The position numbers and the translations under genes were made by a program. Positions 1-8,032 of a DNA stretch of 36,766 bases are shown here, one piece after another. Within the stretch, counting starts at the first letter, position 1. Every line of letters begins with the position of its first letter. The notes below the pieces were generated by a model. The model saw only the letters and a program-made list of their open reading frames with translations. It did no database searches and had not been told where the DNA came from. This stretch comes from Legionellaceae bacterium (GTDB lineage: Bacteria > Pseudomonadota > Gammaproteobacteria > Legionellales > Legionellaceae): contig JARGPO010000028.1 in the NCBI GenBank assembly GCA_029213075.1, positions 1 to 36,766 of the forward strand, written 5' to 3'.

Positions 1-7
1 AATTTGA

Positions 8-50
8 CTGGATGCCCTGAACAAGTCAGGGCAAGTAGGCGGGGTTAGGA
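8..50 (+). repeat. Dispersed palindromic repeat, copy 1
   Basis: A perfect 7-bp stem GCCCTGA / TCAGGGC (14-32) encloses the loop ACAAG. It is preceded by CTGGAT and followed by a purine-rich flank, AAGTAGGCGGGG. The same layout recurs at 5163, 5283 (inverted), 12704 (inverted) and 36655 (inverted), and more weakly at 35658. Stem bases differ between copies but stay paired. The rest of 1-252 holds no supported gene, apart from a 39-codon open stretch without a start that crosses this repeat. Confidence 0.7.
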
Positions 51-216
51 TAAGCCTTTTTGAAGACAGGGATGCGATGCTGGATCAAGCTATAGGAAAT
101 ATCTTGAAAAATATGTCTGCATGCTAATGGGTGGCGCTATAGTAACTTGTACATTATAAATTAATCAGAGTAGAAAGATTTTATGTGAATCTTATGAACC
201 AGCGTTAATTTTGGTC

Positions 217-222
217 TATAAT
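217..222 (+). promoter_or_regulatory. Possible -10 box for the pseudo-GTPase gene
   Basis: A consensus TATAAT lies 30 bases upstream of the chosen ATG at 253. No good -35 hexamer sits 16-18 bases upstream. A second TATAAT at 249-254 overlaps that ATG and would favour the next in-frame ATG at 268. Confidence 0.3.
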
Positions 223-252
223 GTAATCATAGTGATTAACTTGTGTGTTATA

Positions 253-1206
253 ATGCCTAGTCAAGAAATGAAAATATTAATAGTTGGTTCAAATGAGGTG
301 GATGATGATTCTGATGATGACTTATCAATAATTGATGGTTGGTCGGATGATAGCTCCGTAGAGTTTTGGACTATTGCTAAAAGCGCATCGATAGATAGTG
401 TGACTTCAGATTCTTCATACAAAGTTGATGAGCAAAATTATAGTTCGATTGTTGTGTGCTTTGAAATAGAATCAGAAAAATCATTTCGTAGTGCACAAAA
501 ACATTTAGTTCAAGTTATGAGAATGAATGATGCAAGGCTTATTGATGTGCCGGTTGTTTTGGTTGGGCTAAATTCATTGGCAGTTGATAGGCAAAGGATA
601 ATGACCAAGCATGAGTCAGTTGAGCTGGCAGAGCATTTGAATGTAGTTGGTTATTATGAAGTAACTACAAATTGCATCCAAGATATCTTAGAAAATCCTG
701 AATTATTTGCTGCTGGTTCTTTGTTTGATGAAGCGGAATCTATACAAGCTGCAGAATTGAACCGAGACATTATAAGCACATCCAAATCTTTTCAAAAAGA
801 CTTATCTGGATTAGCAAGGCCAATAACAAACTTAATAAACATGCTTGAGGGTTTAAATAAATCCAAGAAAAATTCTTTTGTGAAGCAAGAGGAGTCATGT
901 GCTATTTTAAATCACATATCAGACTTAATTACTAAAAATTGCCCTTTAAATGAGTTAAAGCAAAATATTAAAGATTTAAGAATGGATATAAACAAAATAT
1001 CAAAAAGTCTTCAGGCAGCACTTTTGGATTATAAGAAACATAATAAATCTCAGTTATCAAGTTTGTTTGTGAAGGATGAGCCGGATTTTCGTCATTGCAT
1101 TGAAGCTTCGTCCGCAGTCTCTACATATTTGGACAATATAGAAAACCTACTAAGTGTTATGCATGATGATGAAGAAAATAGGCCTCCATCACCAACGTAT
1201 CAATAG
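253..1206 (+). CDS. Degenerate Ras/Rab-like GTPase-fold protein, possible secreted effector
   Basis: No named family is certain. Residues 6-150 follow the order of a small GTPase: strand MKILIVGSN where a P-loop would be, VEFWTIA where WDTAGQE would be, SSIVVCFEIESEKSFRSA resembling the Rab segment IIVVFDVTNEKSF, DVPVVLVG before the NKxD position, and VELAEHLNVVGYYEVTT resembling the segment before the SAK motif. The nucleotide-binding residues are gone: the P-loop GxxxxGKS/T is replaced by an Asp/Ser-rich stretch, and NKxD reads LNSL. Residues 165-300 are charged and probably helical. The C-terminus is acidic (HDDEEN). A TTG at 211 gives a longer frame, but ATG 253 or 268 fits better; neither has a clear ribosome binding site. 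Family knowledge: Legionella genomes encode eukaryote-like Rab/Ras proteins as effectors. That this gene is one is inference. Confidence 0.6.
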   Translation: MPSQEMKILIVGSNEVDDDSDDDLSIIDGWSDDSSVEFWTIAKSASIDSVTSDSSYKVDEQNYSSIVVCFEIESEKSFRSAQKHLVQVMRMNDARLIDVPVVLVGLNSLAVDRQRIMTKHESVELAEHLNVVGYYEVTTNCIQDILENPELFAAGSLFDEAESIQAAELNRDIISTSKSFQKDLSGLARPITNLINMLEGLNKSKKNSFVKQEESCAILNHISDLITKNCPLNELKQNIKDLRMDINKISKSLQAALLDYKKHNKSQLSSLFVKDEPDFRHCIEASSAVSTYLDNIENLLSVMHDDEENRPPSPTYQ

Positions 1207-1297
1207 TTTAATTATCGCTTTATTGTAAATCCCACCCTATGGTAAGCCATATAATTTAAGGTTATACTCAGCATGCAGCAATCATGAGGGGTTTATC

Positions 1298-4200
1298 ATG
1301 CCTAAAAGAGAAGATATTCAATCGATTTTAATTCTTGGCGCGGGTCCAATAATCATTGGCCAAGCTTGTGAATTTGATTATTCAGGAACACAAGCCGTTC
1401 GAGCTTTGAAAAAAGAGGGATATAGAATTATATTAGTTAATTCCAATCCTGCAACTATCATGACTGATGCAAGTCTAGCTGATGCTACTTATATTGAGCC
1501 TATTTTATGGCCTGAAGTTACGGCAATTATTGAGAAAGAGCGGCCAGACGCCATACTTCCAACTATGGGCGGACAAACGGCATTAAACTGTGCTCTAGAT
1601 TTGGCAAGAGAAGGAATTCTAGAAAAGTATTCAGTCGAGATGATTGGTGCTAACCGAGAGGCTATTGATAAAGCAGAAGATCGCGATAAATTTAGAAAAT
1701 TAATTAAAGATATTGGCCTGGAAATGCCTCGTTCAAGAATAGCTCACACCTTAGATGAAGCTATGACTGCGCAAACAGAGCTGGGCTTTCCGGTAATAAT
1801 TAGACCTTCCTTTACTATGGGCGGTAGTGGGGGTGGTGTTGCTTATAATATTCAAGAATTTGAAGAAATATGTCTACGAGGAATAGAGTTATCTCCAACC
1901 AACGAGTTATTGATTGATGAGTCAGTTCTTGGTTGGAAAGAATTTGAAATGGAAGTTGTTCGTGACAAAAATGATAATTGTTTAATCGTTTGTGCAATTG
2001 AAAACATTGATCCAATGGGTGTTCATACAGGTGATTCGATTACTGTTGCGCCGGCTCAAACTCTAACGGATAAAGAATACCAGCGAATGCGTGATGCATC
2101 TATTTTGATCCTCAGAACGGTCGGTGTTGAGACTGGTGGCTCGAATGTTCAATTTGCGGTTAATCCTGCAGATGGTCGTTTGTTAGTTGTTGAGATGAAC
2201 CCGCGAGTATCACGTAGTTCAGCATTAGCTTCCAAAGCAACTGGTTTTCCAATTGCTAAAATTGCGGCACTCCTTGCAGTTGGTTATACATTAGATGAGT
2301 TGGCCAATGAAATTACTGGAGGTAGAACTCCGGCGTCATTCGAACCAACAATTGATTATGTCGTCACTAAAATCCCAAGATTTAACTTTGATAAATTTCC
2401 TCAAACCTCAAATGTTTTAACTACGCAGATGAAATCTGTTGGTGAGGTTATGGCTATTGGTTCTAACTTTCAAGAGTCCCTGCAAAAAGCTATTCGGAGT
2501 CTAGAAAATAATCGGGTCGGTCTACAGCCTTTATTTAAGGGCCAAGAAATGTCTGTTTTGCGAGGATACTTGCAAGAGGCTACTCCTGACAGGTTATGGT
2601 ACATTGCTGATGCTTTTAGAGCTGGGCTTTCTCTTCAAGAAATACATCAAGAATCACGAGTTGATCCATGGTTCTTAGCTCAGATTGAAGAATTGGTTTT
2701 ATTTGAGAAAGGACTCAGTAACGAGAGTATCAAATCTATTGATCATGACGCCTTATATCTTTTGAAAAAAAGAGGTTTTGCTGATGCCTATTTAGCATCT
2801 TTATTAAATTGTCACGAGGCCGATGTCAGAGAGCGTCGATTGAGCTTAGGTATTAGGCCTGTTTATAAAAGAATAGATACCTGTGCCGCGGAGTTTGCCA
2901 CTAATACTGCATATATGTATTCATCTTATATGTCTGAATGTGAGTCTAATCCTGATAAGTCTTTATCTAAGATTATGATTCTAGGTGGTGGTCCGAATAG
3001 GATTGGTCAAGGAATAGAGTTTGATTATTGCTGTGTGCATGCCGCTTTGGCATTAAGAGAGGCAGGATATCAAACAATAATGGTAAATTGTAATCCAGAA
3101 ACAGTCTCTACAGATTTTGATACTTCTGATAGGCTATATTTTGAACCGGTAACTCTCGAAGATGTTTTGTCGATTATAGAGGTTGAAAAACCAGATGGTG
3201 TTATCGTTCATTATGGTGGCCAAACACCTCTGAAATTAGCGCGTGACTTAGAAAAAAATGGTGTTCCAATAATTGGTACATCACCAGATGCAATTGATGA
3301 GGCAGAAAATAGAGAGCGTTTTCAAAGTTTAGTTAATAGATTAAACCTGCATCAACCAGCGAATGGCACTGTTCGCAGTGAAGAAGAGGCAATTAATCTA
3401 GCTGATAAAATTGGATATCCATTAGTAGTTAGGCCATCTTATGTTTTAGGTGGCAGAGCTATGGAAATTGTTTATAATGAAGATGATTTACGGCATTATT
3501 TAGGTCATGCTGTGAGCGTTTCAAACGACTCGCCAGTTTTACTAGATAAGTTTTTAAATGATGCAATTGAGGTTGATGTCGATGCTGTTTGCGATGGTAG
3601 TAACGTTTTAATTGGCGGTATTATGGAGCATATTGAGCAAGCAGGGGTTCACTCTGGTGATTCGGCATGTACACTACCACCTTTTAGTTTAAGCGTTGTT
3701 GTTGCCCAAGATTTAGTTGACCAATTACGAAAAATGGCTTTAGAGCTAGGAGTTGTCGGACTGGTAAACGCACAATTTGCTATTCAATCTGATGATGTGT
3801 ATGTTCTGGAAGTTAATCCACGAGCATCGCGCACGGTACCTTTTGTTTCTAAAGCAACAGGTTTATCCTTGGCAAAAATTGCTGCTTTATGTAAAGTTGG
3901 TAAGAGTTTAGAAGATCAGGGGTTAGTTAACTATGCTCCCACCCCTAATTTTTACTCGATTAAATTGCCAGTATTCCCATTCATTAAATTTTCTGGTGTT
4001 GACTCAATACTAGGTCCAGAAATGAAGTCTACAGGTGAAGTTATGGGAATAGCCAAGCGATTTGGTCAAGCATACGCAAAAGCTCAGCGTGGTTCTGGCT
4101 CTGATATTGTTACTAGAAACAGAGCTTTTTTATCTGTTCGCAATGATGATAAAGCTGGCATTGGCGAAATAGCCAAAAGACTTATAGAATTAGGTTTTGA

Positions 4201-4501
4201 GATTATTGCGACAAGAGGCACGGCGGCAGTTATTCAAGCTGCAGGAATTGATTGCAGTGTTGTATATAAAGTTGCAGAAGGAAGGCCACATGTGGTTGAT
4301 TACATTAAGAATAGAGACATAGATTTTATTGTAAACACAACAGAAGGCAAGCAGGCCATCGCAGATTCATTTGCTATACGTAGAAATGCGCTTCAGTATA
4401 AGATAAGCTATACTACTACTTTATCAGGTGCAAAAGCTGCTTGTTTAGCTATGAAGTATGAAGAACGTAAGAACGTAACCAGACTACAGGATTTACATTA
4501 A
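1298..4501 (+). CDS. carB: Carbamoyl-phosphate synthase large subunit
   Basis: It makes carbamoyl phosphate from bicarbonate, ammonia (from glutamine via CarA) and two ATP, for arginine and pyrimidine synthesis. At 1067 residues it is full length. Two homologous halves are visible. The first starts with [20 protein letters not shown] and the second, near residue 557, with [20 protein letters not shown]. Each has an ATP-grasp domain ([20 protein letters not shown]) and a metal-binding glutamate/asparagine motif ([28 protein letters not shown]). The last 130 residues form the MGS-like allosteric domain. A GAGGGG ribosome binding site lies 8-9 bases before the ATG. The stop overlaps the greA start by one base. 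carA, usually directly upstream, is absent here. Confidence 0.98.
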   Translation: MPKREDIQSILILGAGPIIIGQACEFDYSGTQAVRALKKEGYRIILVNSNPATIMTDASLADATYIEPILWPEVTAIIEKERPDAILPTMGGQTALNCALDLAREGILEKYSVEMIGANREAIDKAEDRDKFRKLIKDIGLEMPRSRIAHTLDEAMTAQTELGFPVIIRPSFTMGGSGGGVAYNIQEFEEICLRGIELSPTNELLIDESVLGWKEFEMEVVRDKNDNCLIVCAIENIDPMGVHTGDSITVAPAQTLTDKEYQRMRDASILILRTVGVETGGSNVQFAVNPADGRLLVVEMNPRVSRSSALASKATGFPIAKIAALLAVGYTLDELANEITGGRTPASFEPTIDYVVTKIPRFNFDKFPQTSNVLTTQMKSVGEVMAIGSNFQESLQKAIRSLENNRVGLQPLFKGQEMSVLRGYLQEATPDRLWYIADAFRAGLSLQEIHQESRVDPWFLAQIEELVLFEKGLSNESIKSIDHDALYLLKKRGFADAYLASLLNCHEADVRERRLSLGIRPVYKRIDTCAAEFATNTAYMYSSYMSECESNPDKSLSKIMILGGGPNRIGQGIEFDYCCVHAALALREAGYQTIMVNCNPETVSTDFDTSDRLYFEPVTLEDVLSIIEVEKPDGVIVHYGGQTPLKLARDLEKNGVPIIGTSPDAIDEAENRERFQSLVNRLNLHQPANGTVRSEEEAINLADKIGYPLVVRPSYVLGGRAMEIVYNEDDLRHYLGHAVSVSNDSPVLLDKFLNDAIEVDVDAVCDGSNVLIGGIMEHIEQAGVHSGDSACTLPPFSLSVVVAQDLVDQLRKMALELGVVGLVNAQFAIQSDDVYVLEVNPRASRTVPFVSKATGLSLAKIAALCKVGKSLEDQGLVNYAPTPNFYSIKLPVFPFIKFSGVDSILGPEMKSTGEVMGIAKRFGQAYAKAQRGSGSDIVTRNRAFLSVRNDDKAGIGEIAKRLIELGFEIIATRGTAAVIQAAGIDCSVVYKVAEGRPHVVDYIKNRDIDFIVNTTEGKQAIADSFAIRRNALQYKISYTTTLSGAKAACLAMKYEERKNVTRLQDLH

Positions 4502-4974
4502 TGGAAAAACACCCAATGACAGTTGCTGGGGCCGAGGCCCTACAAACAGAACTCCAAAAATTAAAAACAATTGATCGACCTCGAATTATAGAATCTATAG
4601 CAGAGGCCAGAGCACATGGAGACTTGAAGGAAAACGCTGAATATCATGCTGCTCGAGAAGAGCAAAGCTTTATGGAAGGTCGAATTCAAGACTTAGAGGC
4701 AAAACTATCAAACTCACAGATTATTGATATTAGTAAATTAACCAATAATGGTAAAGTTGTTTTCGGTGCTACTGTTACAATTTTAAATATTCAAAACGAT
4801 GCAGAGTTGACTTACCAAATTGTTGGTGAAGATGAGGTGGATTTAAAGATAAATAAAATATCCTATAAATCACCGATTGGCTCATCACTCATTGCTAAGA
4901 GTATAGATGATACGGTCGCAGTTAATACTCCTGATGGAATTGTGGAGTATGAAATCATTTCTGTTGATTATTAA
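4501..4974 (+). CDS. greA: Transcription elongation factor GreA
   Basis: GreA rescues backtracked RNA polymerase by stimulating cleavage of the transcript's 3' end in the secondary channel. At 157 residues it is the family's normal length. The N-terminal coiled coil carries the conserved acidic-tip region [20 protein letters not shown] (residues about 36-55). The C-terminal half has the FKBP-like fold, including VVFGATVTI and SPIGSSLI. The ATG shares its A with the carB stop codon, so the two are probably translated together. No classic terminator follows; the downstream sequence opens with the hairpin at 4995-5029. Confidence 0.97.
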   Translation: MEKHPMTVAGAEALQTELQKLKTIDRPRIIESIAEARAHGDLKENAEYHAAREEQSFMEGRIQDLEAKLSNSQIIDISKLTNNGKVVFGATVTILNIQNDAELTYQIVGEDEVDLKINKISYKSPIGSSLIAKSIDDTVAVNTPDGIVEYEIISVDY

Positions 4975-4994
4975 TCTCTTAATAGGCACCCTTA

Positions 4995-5029
4995 CCCTAA
5001 TTGCGCTGCCTTAAGCGGCGTCATTAGGG
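4995..5029 (+). repeat. Long imperfect hairpin after greA, left end of a composite repeat region
   Basis: The arms 4995-5009 and 5015-5029 pair at 14 of 15 positions, with two G-U pairs and one mismatch, around a 5-base loop CTTAA. No T-run follows, so it is not a typical intrinsic terminator. Its inner part is also the left arm of a longer-range inverted repeat ending at 5226. Confidence 0.65.
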
Positions 5030-5226
5030 CAGGGGCTATCTTCTAACAAGAATTTTAGTGAGTTGTTACCACCAACTGAAAACACAATACTCCCCTACCC
5101 CCGCCCACTTGGTCCAACTTGTGTCTGACCATCTAGGGAATTTAAAGATGAATCTGGTTAGATACCCTGCATAAAGCAGGGTAGGTAGGAGTAGGGGGTA
5201 ATTCAGACACTTAAGGCAGCGCCATT
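4999..5226. repeat. Inverted-repeat-bounded non-coding element, MITE-like
   Basis: Positions 4999-5015 and 5210-5226 are inverted copies matching at 16 of 17 bases. A perfect 8-bp inverted pair, GTGTCTGA (5121-5128) and TCAGACAC (5203-5210), is nested between them. The interior also holds a C-rich tract (5090-5107) facing a G-rich tract (5183-5198), and a palindromic repeat copy at 5163-5183. No open reading frame of note lies inside. Structure and size suggest a non-autonomous element or a layered insertion of several repeats. Confidence 0.5.
5156..5198 (+). repeat. Dispersed palindromic repeat, copy 2
   Basis: The stem TACCCTGC / GCAGGGTA (5163-5183) is perfect over 8 bp around the loop ATAAA. 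It is preceded by TGGTTAGA and followed by the purine-rich flank GGTAGGAGTAGGGGG. The same unit occurs inverted about 100 bases downstream at 5283-5303. Confidence 0.7.
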
Positions 5227-5234
5227 AACCCTTG

Positions 5235-5294
5235 CCCCTACTTACCCCGCAAAACTCCTACTTACCCCGCATCACCCCTACTTACCCCGCTTTA
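5235..5294. repeat. Three tandem 20-bp repeats
   Basis: The units start at 5235, 5255 and 5275. Each reads C(C/T)CCTACTTACCCCGC followed by four variable bases. The last unit runs into the palindromic repeat copy at 5283-5303, so the array looks like partial duplication of that element's flank plus half stem. Confidence 0.75.
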
Positions 5295-5312
5295 TGCGGG
5301 GTATCTAGCCAC
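5275..5312 (-). repeat. Dispersed palindromic repeat, copy 3 (inverted)
   Basis: A perfect 8-bp stem TACCCCGC / GCGGGGTA (5283-5303) flanks the loop TTTAT. Read on the minus strand it is GGCTAGA, stem, ATAAA loop, stem, AGTAGGGG, the same order as copies 1 and 2. Compared with copy 2, the stem has a T to C change on one arm matched by A to G on the other. Confidence 0.7.
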
Positions 5313-5434
5313 AATGAGCATAAAAAACCACAAAATCCAAGCAAGTCTAACTAAGTAGGTGAGGGTAACAAAAGTCAAAATCCCTTAGTGTTATTGTCAA
5401 AAAATAATGAATAGACAGCGAGTGATGCCTAATC

Positions 5435-5463
5435 TTGAAACAGACAATGAATTTATATAGTAT
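5435..5463 (+). promoter_or_regulatory. Predicted sigma-70 promoter
   Basis: TTGAAA (5435-5440) and TAGTAT (5458-5463) are separated by 17 bases. An overlapping TATATA is an alternative -10. The predicted transcript would start near 5470, which fits the ATG at 5494 and its GGAG site. Confidence 0.45.
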
Positions 5464-5493
5464 GTGCTTATTAATTATATACGGAGTAAATCT

Positions 5494-6168
5494 ATGCGTC
5501 TTCAAAATATTCGTCCAGACTTAGTAATTAGCTTTAGACACAAAGTAAATATTGGCTATGTTCTTGATAAGACAACACGTCCTGTTGACGTAGATGGAAT
5601 GTTAAGCAATATCTATTGTGTGCTTCTTGTAGGCGAGGTACTTCCAGAGTGCATAAGTAAAATATCAAAATCAATTAGTCTAGTTATAGTTGAACCATCT
5701 GTTAGTATGGAAATGATTTCATCTATACCAAGTCATGTAATAGAGGTCGTAATTGATTCTCCATATGCTCTAACTAGAGAGAAGATGACCTCTTTAAAGA
5801 ATACGGGATTTTTAGTAACAATATCTTCTACTCCTGATGATTTTATAGGTAAGCTAGCTGAGGATAAATTAGAAAAAGATTCTGTTGGTAGCGAGTTAAG
5901 ACTTAGTGATTTATCAACGTCTGAAGAAATAGATTTTGATAGAACATATTATGCAGATAGTGCCAGGTATTTGCCTACCACAGGTATTTTTAGTCCTAAT
6001 ATACCAGCAAAATATGTTTATGGAAAAAGTGGTAAGCGTCTAATTGTTGATGAGCTGGATCCTGGTTATTCCAAGATTAATCATTCTGATAAGCGCATAA
6101 AAACTGATAATTACGACTCTTGTGTTCGAGATGATGAAAATATCAGCCTTACAAAAGGTGGGTTTTGA
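5494..6168 (+). CDS. Hypothetical protein, 224 residues
   Basis: I do not recognise this protein. The start ATG at 5494 has a GGAG ribosome binding site at 5483-5486, seven bases upstream. The frame also extends to a GTG at 5464, but that would lie inside the predicted promoter. Residues 1-135 look like alternating strands and helices (IYCVLLVGEVL, ISLVIVEPSV, HVIEVVIDSP, GFLVTISSTP), an arrangement reminiscent of a receiver or Rossmann-like fold without its signature residues. The last 90 residues are polar and probably disordered. There is no signal peptide or membrane segment. The next gene, same strand, starts 115 bases on and encodes a PAS-receiver protein, so a shared signalling role is possible but unproven. 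Confidence 0.6.
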   Translation: MRLQNIRPDLVISFRHKVNIGYVLDKTTRPVDVDGMLSNIYCVLLVGEVLPECISKISKSISLVIVEPSVSMEMISSIPSHVIEVVIDSPYALTREKMTSLKNTGFLVTISSTPDDFIGKLAEDKLEKDSVGSELRLSDLSTSEEIDFDRTYYADSARYLPTTGIFSPNIPAKYVYGKSGKRLIVDELDPGYSKINHSDKRIKTDNYDSCVRDDENISLTKGGF

Positions 6169-6283
6169 TTTTTTTTCGATATATCAAAAGTATCTGGACG
6201 CATATCTTTGTTTATGATAGTTTGTTTTTGTTCCAATGGAAGGAATATATTTAATTATTTAATTTGTGTTAAAAGGAAGTATG

Positions 6284-7180
6284 ATGGCAGAAGATATAGA
6301 AGTACAACCCTCACAGGAGCTAGTGGATGTTCATAAGCATTATATGGACATAATTAATTGCATGCCAAATGCTGTTTATTGGATTGACTTAAACTGCAAA
6401 CTACAAGGTTACAATGATAATTTTGTTAAGTTGCTAGGTATTGAGGAAATTAACGACTTCTCTGGAACTCCTTATGAGTTATTAAGAAAATACGCTTTTT
6501 GGCCTGATTCGAGAATAGATGAGCTCAAGCTTGATGATATGGGTGTAATATTCTCAGAGAAATCCAAGCATAACGTTGAAGAGTCTCCGGTTGAACTTGG
6601 TCCAGACAAAGATCTATATTATTTGTCTACTCGGGTTCCATTGTTAGATAATAATAAAAAAGTGAATGGCTTAGTTGTTGTTCTAATTGATATTGAAGAC
6701 AATCAACAAAATAGGCAGCAAAATAATAAAAAATTGAGTCAAGACTTAACTCTTTTGGATCGCCGTAACGGCCGTGCTCCAAGAGTACTTATGGTAGAAG
6801 ATAATTTAATTGCTCAAAAAGTAGAGCATAACCTAATGACTTCGTTAGGTTGTGATGTAGATGTGGCCGATTCTGGAGAGTCAGCATTAGGATTATTTGC
6901 TCCTGGCAAATATGATGTAGTTCTTATGGACATTGGTTTACAAGATACATCAGGTTATATTGTTTCAAAAAAATTACGTGAAAAAGAAGAGGGTACAGGT
7001 CAACATGTACCAATTATTGCGTTAACATCATACCAAGCAGAAGTTGTAGTGCATGATTGTCGTGATTATTTTATGGCAGGAGTTATTACAAAGCCTCTAA
7101 CGATGGATCAGGCTCAAAAAATAATACAGCACTATATCTATAATCAAAATGTTGTTATTAATGATTTAGTATCAACCTAG
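6284..7180 (+). CDS. PAS-receiver protein lacking a histidine kinase core
   Basis: The N-terminal PAS domain (about residues 18-140, with NCMPNAVYWIDLNCKLQGYN) is joined by a Gln/Asn-rich linker to a complete receiver domain (about 165-285). The receiver keeps the acidic pair in VLMVEDN, the phospho-acceptor Asp in VVLMDIGLQD, the Thr/Ser switch in IIALTS and the Lys in ITKP. No HisKA or HATPase segment lies between the two, so it cannot autophosphorylate. It resembles a hybrid sensor kinase with its catalytic middle removed, and its receiver would need a partner kinase or phosphotransfer protein. The start is chosen by AAGGAAG at 6273-6279; ATG 6281 and GTG 6266 are alternatives. A hairpin terminator follows. 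Confidence 0.8.
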   Translation: MAEDIEVQPSQELVDVHKHYMDIINCMPNAVYWIDLNCKLQGYNDNFVKLLGIEEINDFSGTPYELLRKYAFWPDSRIDELKLDDMGVIFSEKSKHNVEESPVELGPDKDLYYLSTRVPLLDNNKKVNGLVVVLIDIEDNQQNRQQNNKKLSQDLTLLDRRNGRAPRVLMVEDNLIAQKVEHNLMTSLGCDVDVADSGESALGLFAPGKYDVVLMDIGLQDTSGYIVSKKLREKEEGTGQHVPIIALTSYQAEVVVHDCRDYFMAGVITKPLTMDQAQKIIQHYIYNQNVVINDLVST

Positions 7181-7197
7181 AATAGCTGTTAGCTCTT

Positions 7198-7240
7198 AGG
7201 ACGCAATTAAGATTTACTTGTTTTGGTTGCGTCTTTATTT
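7198..7240 (+). terminator. Intrinsic terminator after the PAS-receiver gene
   Basis: GACGCAA (7200-7206) pairs with TTGCGTC (7227-7233), extended by two outer pairs and several inner A-T and G-U pairs. TTTATTTTT follows. The right half lies inside the 3' end of the convergent comF gene. Confidence 0.65.
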
Positions 7241-8004
7241 TTAGAGCTAAAATTAGACGTCGCACGAGCGCAGCACCATAAATATACCTTATGCACGCCA
7301 TTTTCTTTTAATGTTTTCGCAATTTCATTAGCGGTACTACCTGTGGTCATTAGGTCATCTATTAGAGTTACTTCTTTATACTTTAGGTCACGCACACTAA
7401 ATGCGTTAATTAGATTTATCTTTCTCTCCTTAGATTTAAGGGAAGCTTGAGATGGAGTATTGATGATTTTTCTACAACTTTTTATGTCGTATGGAACTTT
7501 AATAATTTTGGATAGATGCATAGCTAATACAGCCGCTTGATTAAATCCCCTCTCTTGTAAGCGCTTTTTATGTATTGGAACAGGAATTAAGCATTGAAAC
7601 ATGCGCTCGTTAATCTTTGCTTGCAACATTATCTCAGTTAGCAGAGATGTTAGATACAAGCTATGTTGATATTTAAATTTATGCAATAGACTGCGTAGTG
7701 GTTCTTCATAAAGAAAACCCGTGAAAACTTTATCGACATACGGCTTGCATAGACTACAAGAATTACAAATAGATATTTCTATGTTTGCCAAAGGGATAGA
7801 GCATATTCGACAAGAGTGACCAATTGGAATTAAAAAGTCATTGCAATTAGCGCATATTGCATGTTTTTCGTAATGATATTGATTGCAGAGAATACATATG
7901 GCTGGCAATCTAATATTTTTTTTCTGAAAAAATTGCAAAATATTTGCATAGTGATTAGGAACTGTATTGATGATATGTGTTATACTCGAAACGCTATTTA
8001 GCAT
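7207..8004 (-). CDS. comF: ComF family phosphoribosyltransferase-like protein
   Basis: ComF is needed in naturally competent bacteria for moving incoming single-stranded DNA across the inner membrane. The protein has 265 residues. The N-terminal third is rich in Cys pairs (CILCNQ, CANCND, CRICS, CNSCSLC), fitting the family's zinc ribbon. The C-terminal part is a type I PRTase fold with the PRPP loop VTLIDDLMTTGST and the conserved PVPIHKKRLQERGFNQA. It is divergent from bioC, with only 28 bases between the start codons, so their promoters probably overlap. A slightly long basic C-terminus (SSKNKDATKTSKS) overlaps the terminator of the convergent gene. Confidence 0.92.
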   Translation of the reverse strand: MLNSVSSITHIINTVPNHYANILQFFQKKNIRLPAICILCNQYHYEKHAICANCNDFLIPIGHSCRICSIPLANIEISICNSCSLCKPYVDKVFTGFLYEEPLRSLLHKFKYQHSLYLTSLLTEIMLQAKINERMFQCLIPVPIHKKRLQERGFNQAAVLAMHLSKIIKVPYDIKSCRKIINTPSQASLKSKERKINLINAFSVRDLKYKEVTLIDDLMTTGSTANEIAKTLKENGVHKVYLWCCARATSNFSSKNKDATKTSKS

Positions 8005-8032
8005 GTTTAATTTACTTTATTTTTTGTAGCCT

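Noticed and set aside
8-127. Open stretch of 39 codons at the window's left edge
   Set aside because: It has a stop just upstream and no start, and it reads through the palindromic repeat. It could be the tail of a gene broken by the repeat, but this cannot be shown from the window.
5235-5303. Possible small CRISPR array
   Set aside because: The 20-bp units are contiguous with only four variable bases between conserved parts, there are no spacers of CRISPR length, and no cas genes are present.
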